A stretch of DNA of 9,413 nucleotides from Flavobacterium sp. (GTDB lineage: Bacteria > Bacteroidota > Bacteroidia > Flavobacteriales > Flavobacteriaceae): NCBI GenBank assembly GCA_024709705.1, contig JANJWE010000280.1, forward strand, positions 1-9,413. Reading direction: 5' to 3'. The first letter of the stretch is position 1. The number at the start of each line of letters is the position of its first letter. The position numbers were made by a program, and so were the translations under genes. This document shows positions 6,468 through 9,413 of this stretch, piece after piece. The notes under the pieces are model-generated. The model had not been told where the DNA came from. It worked only from the letters and a program-made list of their open reading frames with translations, and did no database searches.

Positions 6468-6997
6468 GATACTTGTAATAAGTTTCTTAATTCGTTAATG
6501 CAGTTTCTGTTTTGTGTTTTAACGGTTCCCAATGGGATTTCCAATTCGTCTGAAGCTTCTTGCTGTGTGTAGCCTTTGAAGAAGAGTAAATCTATAATTT
6601 TAATGCATTTTGGTTTTAATTTTTTGACGAATTCTTGAATTCCAATACTATCTATTTTGTTAACCATTCTCGAATTGTCGTCTAAAAGATGTACGAAATT
6701 ATCAGCAGATAGGTTTTTTTGACTATTGTTAAATCCTTTAGAACGCAGTTTGTCAATAGAGCTGTTTCGGGCAATATTCACAATCCATGTGTAAAAGCGT
6801 CCTTTCGATTCATTGTAAGAATCAATATTTTTCCAAATTTTAACAAAAACATCCTGAAGTACATCCTCAGCTTCTTCTGTTTCTTTGATGTAATTACTAA
6901 TTACGCCAAATAAACTTTTGGAATACATATCATACAATAATGTAAACGCTCTGTCATCTTTTTTGTAAATTAGGGGCAATAATTCCTCTTGTGTCAT
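6464..6997 (-). CDS. ECF-type RNA polymerase sigma factor
   Basis: This 177-residue protein contains only sigma regions 2 and 4, as in extracytoplasmic-function sigma factors. Region 2 covers about 10-85: FTLLYDMYSKSLFGVISNYI, EAEDVLQDVFVKIW (42-55, core binding and -10 recognition) and GRFYTWIVNIARNSSIDKLR (66-85). A variable linker follows (86-115), then region 4 (about 118-172) with the helix-turn-helix YTQQEASDELEIPLGTVKTQ (143-162) that reads the -35 element. It is co-transcribed with the RskA-type anti-sigma gene immediately downstream, which places it among SigK-like ECF factors under membrane control. The inducing signal and regulon cannot be told from the sequence. The gene is divergent from the trmH-like gene across 56 bp. 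Confidence 0.93.
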   Translation of the reverse strand: MTQEELLPLIYKKDDRAFTLLYDMYSKSLFGVISNYIKETEEAEDVLQDVFVKIWKNIDSYNESKGRFYTWIVNIARNSSIDKLRSKGFNNSQKNLSADNFVHLLDDNSRMVNKIDSIGIQEFVKKLKPKCIKIIDLLFFKGYTQQEASDELEIPLGTVKTQNRNCINELRNLLQVS

Positions 6998-7016
6998 ACC
7001 TAGAATTTTAATTTAG

Positions 7017-7047
7017 CCAAGATAGGAACTTACACTTTAAAAAACAA
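7017..7047 (-). promoter_or_regulatory. Weak candidate promoter of the sigma/anti-sigma pair
   Basis: In the 56-bp gap between the divergent sigma and trmH-like genes, the minus strand has TTG (7047-7045), 20 bp, then TATCTTGG (7024-7017). This differs from TAnnTTTG at one conserved base. If the sigma factor controls its own gene the true elements could differ, since the ECF consensus is unknown here. No convincing promoter was seen for the + gene in the same gap. Confidence 0.25.
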
Positions 7048-7053
7048 TTTTGA

Positions 7054-7725
7054 ATGAGCCAAATATTGGAAACCGAAGCATATTTAGAGTATTTGGAAAA
7101 TTTTATTACTCTAGAGCGGAAACAAAAATTTTTTGAAATTTTAAAAATGCGAACCAAACATTTTACGGTTGCCCTTGAAGATGTTTACCAACTTCATAAT
7201 ACGAGTGCTGTAATGAGAAGTTGCGAAGTGTTTGGAATTCAAGAACTTCACGTTATTGAACAGAAATTTGGAAAAAAAATTGATTCAGAAATTGCTATGG
7301 GAGCTCAAAAATGGGTTGATGTTTTTAGGTATCCCGATTCAAATCGATGCATTCAAAAATTAAAAGAAAGAGGTTACCAAATTATTGCAACCACACCCCA
7401 TGATAATTCGTGTTTTTTGGCTGATTTTGATATCCAGCCCCGATCGGCCTTTTTCTTTGGAACAGAAAAGGATGGATTGTCTCAAGAAATAATAAAAAAT
7501 GCAGATGGATTCTTAAAGATTCCAATGGTTGGTTTTACGGAAAGTTTAAATATTTCGGTTGCTGCTGCAATCATAATTCAGTTTTTAACTCAAAAATTGC
7601 GGAATTCAAGTGTAGAATGGCAACTTACAGAAACCGAATTGTTACAAAAAAAATTAGATTGGACTCGTAAATCAATTCGCAATATTGAATCTGTTGAAAA
7701 ACGGTATTTAGATTTGATAACCTAA
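7054..7725 (+). CDS. trmH: TrmH-type tRNA/rRNA 2'-O-methyltransferase (SPOUT family)
   Basis: This 223-residue protein is close in length to E. coli TrmH (229), which methylates the 2'-OH of G18 in tRNA using S-adenosylmethionine. The three SpoU motifs are present. Motif 1 is HNTSAVMRSCEVFGI (48-62), with the conserved Asn49 and the catalytic-type Arg55. Motif 2 is FFGTEKDGLS (134-143, Glu137). Motif 3 is IPMVGFTESLNISVAAA (166-182), with the SLNxSVA core that forms the trefoil-knot cofactor pocket. The N-terminal helical extension (1-35) and C-terminal helix (190-223) fit TrmH rather than RlmB, which carries an extra N-terminal L30e-like substrate domain. The G18 assignment rests on family likeness only. 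The start at 7054 overlaps an in-frame-unrelated TGA (TGAATG) and lacks a Shine-Dalgarno. Its stop abuts that of the convergent gene. Confidence 0.87.
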   Translation: MSQILETEAYLEYLENFITLERKQKFFEILKMRTKHFTVALEDVYQLHNTSAVMRSCEVFGIQELHVIEQKFGKKIDSEIAMGAQKWVDVFRYPDSNRCIQKLKERGYQIIATTPHDNSCFLADFDIQPRSAFFFGTEKDGLSQEIIKNADGFLKIPMVGFTESLNISVAAAIIIQFLTQKLRNSSVEWQLTETELLQKKLDWTRKSIRNIESVEKRYLDLIT

Positions 7726-8490
7726 TTATTTCTTTTTCAGGATACGATATTCTTCATAACAATCGTTTATGGCATCTAATACTTGAAGATCATTGGCTGT
7801 TTTTATAAACGATTCAGAATAGTTGCATCTTTCTAAGATTTCGGCAATTTCTTTTTTGTCTACCCCCAACATTACCGCTATGGTTTCTCGGTCAAATTTG
7901 GATGCTAGGAGATTTCGAACCGTGTCATCTTTTTTCATTTCTTTTAATTTTCTAAGCTCTCTTGGCTTTTTTCCAAAGAAATTGTAAAGCATGTCGGTTG
8001 GGTTAAATATAGAACCTAATACGCGACTGAAAGCATTTGGCGAATATTCTCCGGCCTCATACCCGTAGGGTAAACCGGAAATTCCATATCTGTAATTCTC
8101 TTTTACCGGAATTAATTTGGCATCTACTTGAAGATATCCGGTTAAATTGTAAGGAGTTACAACAACTTCTTCTAGAGCAACAGCTTTTTCAGTAAGTCTA
8201 ATTTGGGTATTTTTTGATTTTATCCAATCGTTGGTAACACGAACTCTCAAAGATTGAAAACCTACAATAGATAGATGTAATGTATCGTTTACGGCAACAT
8301 CAATTTCAAAATATCCTTTTTCGTTGGTAATGGTACCTCTAACAGAATTTAAATTGATAATATGAACATTAGCTAAAGTTTGGGAAGAACCATCATCATA
8401 TACCACTCCGTTAACTTTTTGATTTCTAATTTCGTTTTGGGCGGTAATTGAAAGGCTAAAAAGCCATAAAAAAACTACAAAATATCTCAT
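7726..8490 (-). CDS. Carboxypeptidase-like regulatory domain-containing secreted protein
   Basis: This 254-residue exported protein has a signal peptide MRYFVVFLWLFSLSITAQ (1-18), then a CarboxypepD_reg-like beta-sandwich (about 26-108) with typical elements: VNGVVYDDGSSQTLANVHI, GTITNEKGYFEIDV and DTLHLSIVGFQS. The following ALEEVVVTPYNLTGYL (105-120) resembles the linker that leads into the plug of SusC-like TonB-dependent receptors, but no plug or barrel follows. The C-terminal 110 residues instead form a charged, helix-rich region (KKPRELRKLKEMKKDDTVRN, then DRETIAVMLGVDKKEIAEIL) that I recognise only as a segment seen in flavobacterial proteins of this kind. Function is unknown; an envelope role is an inference from the signal peptide. 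It appears to be a single gene: the helicase gene upstream ends 86 bp away, and the 3' neighbour is convergent. Confidence 0.8.
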   Translation of the reverse strand: MRYFVVFLWLFSLSITAQNEIRNQKVNGVVYDDGSSQTLANVHIINLNSVRGTITNEKGYFEIDVAVNDTLHLSIVGFQSLRVRVTNDWIKSKNTQIRLTEKAVALEEVVVTPYNLTGYLQVDAKLIPVKENYRYGISGLPYGYEAGEYSPNAFSRVLGSIFNPTDMLYNFFGKKPRELRKLKEMKKDDTVRNLLASKFDRETIAVMLGVDKKEIAEILERCNYSESFIKTANDLQVLDAINDCYEEYRILKKK

Positions 8491-8552
8491 AATTGACTTT
8501 GATGGTTTAAAAGTACTAAATCGTTTTAAGATATTTTGTAGTCATTGGTATT

Positions 8553-8580
8553 ATTATAAGAAAATTAACAAAATTGTTAA
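8553..8580 (-). terminator. Weak AT-rich hairpin at the end of the helicase gene
   Basis: The perfect 16-bp palindrome TTAACAAAATTGTTAA (8565-8580) covers the helicase stop codon and is followed on the minus strand by TTTTCTTATAATAA. The layout suits an intrinsic terminator, but the stem has only one G-C pair, so the hairpin would be unstable. It could equally be a chance AT palindrome or a binding site. The rest of the 86-bp gap up to the next gene shows no clear promoter; TACTTTTA near that gene's start has no TTG at the right distance. Confidence 0.35.
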
Positions 8581-9413
8581 CTTCTTCTTGGTCTGCGATT
8601 TTTGGCAGCTTCAAATGAACGACTTGCCGGTCTTTCACTTCTGGATTCCGATGATCTTCTGGAAGAACGAGTTGGAGCATCGCTTTCTCTTCGTGTTCTA
8701 AATCCAGTTTCTTTAAGGCTTCCAAAGCTTCCGGATTTCGAACCCGAACTTCTTTCGCCTCTAAATCCTCCGGAGTTTCTTCCGTTGTGATCTCTTCTTC
8801 CTCCTCCGTCATTTTTAGAGATTTCAACGTTGATTTTTCTACCTTCTAATTGCATTCCGTTTAAAATCTCCATCACTTTATCAGTATGTTCTGCATCGGT
8901 ATTGAAAAACGAAAAACCTTCTTTTACATCTACCTTATAAACATCTTCGCGGCCCAATTCTAAGGTATCACGCAAAAAGTCTTTGAGTTGCATCCAATCG
9001 AAATTGTCTCTAGAACCAATATTTACAAAGAAACGAGTTGCCCCAGATTGGTTATCTCTAGAACTTCTCTCTTCTCTACGATCTCCAGCAGATTGACTAG
9101 ATAAATCGCGATTTTTTTTGTAATAATTAATGAATCGGTTGAATTCAACAGATACCATTTTTTTTATCAATTCCTCTTTGCTTAAGCCTTCTAAAACCTC
9201 ATTAATGGCCGGAAGATAATTATCTATTTCGTGATCAACTTCGGTATCTTTAATTTTTGTAGCTAAGTGCAAAAGTTGAATTTCACAAATTTCAATTCCG
9301 GAAGGAATGGTTTTTTCTTCAAACTTTTGTTTGATTATTTTTTCAATAGTTGATATTTTTCGTAGTTCACTTTTGGTTATAATTACGATGGATGTACCCA
9401 ATTTACCAGCTCT
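8577..9413 (-). CDS. DEAD-box RNA helicase, C-terminal part (RNA-binding domain and Arg/Ser-rich tail)
   Basis: The frame runs off the right edge, and 278 residues plus the stop are visible. The first residues RAGKLGTSIVII are the end of helicase motif VI (consensus HRxGRxxRAGK), so the ATPase core lies outside the window; a TTG codon at 9401 inside this motif is not a start. Residues to about 100 finish the RecA-2 domain and a helical dimerisation-like extension (YLPAINEVLEGLSKEELIKK). A DbpA-type RNA-binding domain follows at about 125-200 (TRFFVNIGSRDNFDWMQLKD, then GREDVYKVDVKEGFSFFN, ending GRKINVEISK). The last 78 residues (8580-8813) are a disordered tail rich in Arg, Ser and Gly with about 18 arginines. 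Relatives are DeaD/CsdA helicases, which unwind RNA in ribosome assembly, cold adaptation and mRNA decay; the tail probably adds non-specific RNA affinity. Which paralogue this is (DeaD, DbpA or RhlE) cannot be settled without the N-terminus. Confidence 0.88.
   Translation of the reverse strand, partial: RAGKLGTSIVIITKSELRKISTIEKIIKQKFEEKTIPSGIEICEIQLLHLATKIKDTEVDHEIDNYLPAINEVLEGLSKEELIKKMVSVEFNRFINYYKKNRDLSSQSAGDRREERSSRDNQSGATRFFVNIGSRDNFDWMQLKDFLRDTLELGREDVYKVDVKEGFSFFNTDAEHTDKVMEILNGMQLEGRKINVEISKNDGGGRRDHNGRNSGGFRGERSSGSKSGSFGSLKETGFRTRRESDAPTRSSRRSSESRSERPASRSFEAAKNRRPRRS

Noticed and set aside
8602..8790. Plus-strand open frame antisense to the helicase tail, Leu/Ser-rich
   Set aside because: It is a mirror of the same biased codons; there is no start context, no family resemblance and full overlap with a supported gene.
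8516..8827. A 103-codon minus-strand open frame, Glu-rich, overlapping the helicase C-terminus
   Set aside because: It is an out-of-frame reading of the low-complexity Arg/Ser-rich tail; the product is repetitive with no domain, while the helicase frame gives a continuous family match through its DbpA-type domain and tail.
9399..9401. TTG codon as the start of a separate 274-residue gene at the right end
   Set aside because: The frame stays open to the edge, and the preceding residues RAGK complete helicase motif VI, so this is the middle of a larger helicase.
1..9413. Search for a defence, mobile, phage, CRISPR or biosynthetic system, and for tRNA or other RNA genes
   Set aside because: No transposase, integrase, direct-repeat array, tRNA-like fold or cluster of unknown genes was seen; the genes are mostly common core families with even base composition.

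Overview
The window reads as ordinary chromosomal sequence of a member of the Bacteroidota, most likely a Flavobacteriaceae species related to Flavobacterium. The support is the AT-rich composition, A-rich leaders without a clear Shine-Dalgarno, at least one good Bacteroidota-type promoter (TTG, then TAnnTTTG), and protein families typical of the group: a CarboxypepD_reg-like secreted protein, an RskA-type anti-sigma factor and a DEAD-box helicase with a DbpA-type RNA-binding domain and Arg/Ser-rich tail. The genus is an inference from overall look; no marker gene here fixes it.

Layout from left to right. The window opens with the 3' end of a rhomboid protease gene (+), followed by a secreted SIMPL-domain protein (+). 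A compact two-way terminator separates these from a leftward block. In transcription order that block is purB (adenylosuccinate lyase), a KefF/KefG-like flavoprotein and a KefC-like K+/H+ antiporter. The spacing is tight (30 bp, then an 8-bp overlap), so this is probably one operon driven by a recognisable promoter just upstream of purB. Upstream of that lie a sirtuin gene without zinc-binding cysteines and, behind a terminator, an ECF sigma factor/anti-sigma factor pair overlapping by 4 bp, all leftward. Divergent from the sigma gene is a TrmH-type RNA 2'-O-methyltransferase (+). Its stop codon directly abuts that of a convergent CarboxypepD_reg-like secreted protein (-). The window closes with the C-terminal part of a DEAD-box RNA helicase (-), cut by the right edge.

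Functionally the genes are mostly housekeeping and stress-related: purine synthesis, potassium efflux gated by electrophile or thiol stress, lysine deacylation, envelope or stress-responsive transcription, tRNA modification and RNA remodelling. There is no sign of mobile elements, CRISPR, phage, RNA genes or an obviously new multi-gene system. The points most worth a second look are the sirtuin without a zinc tetrad that carries a Tyr-x-x-Arg acyl-selectivity motif, the identity of the thiol that gates the Kef system, and the terminator lying directly against the sirtuin start.
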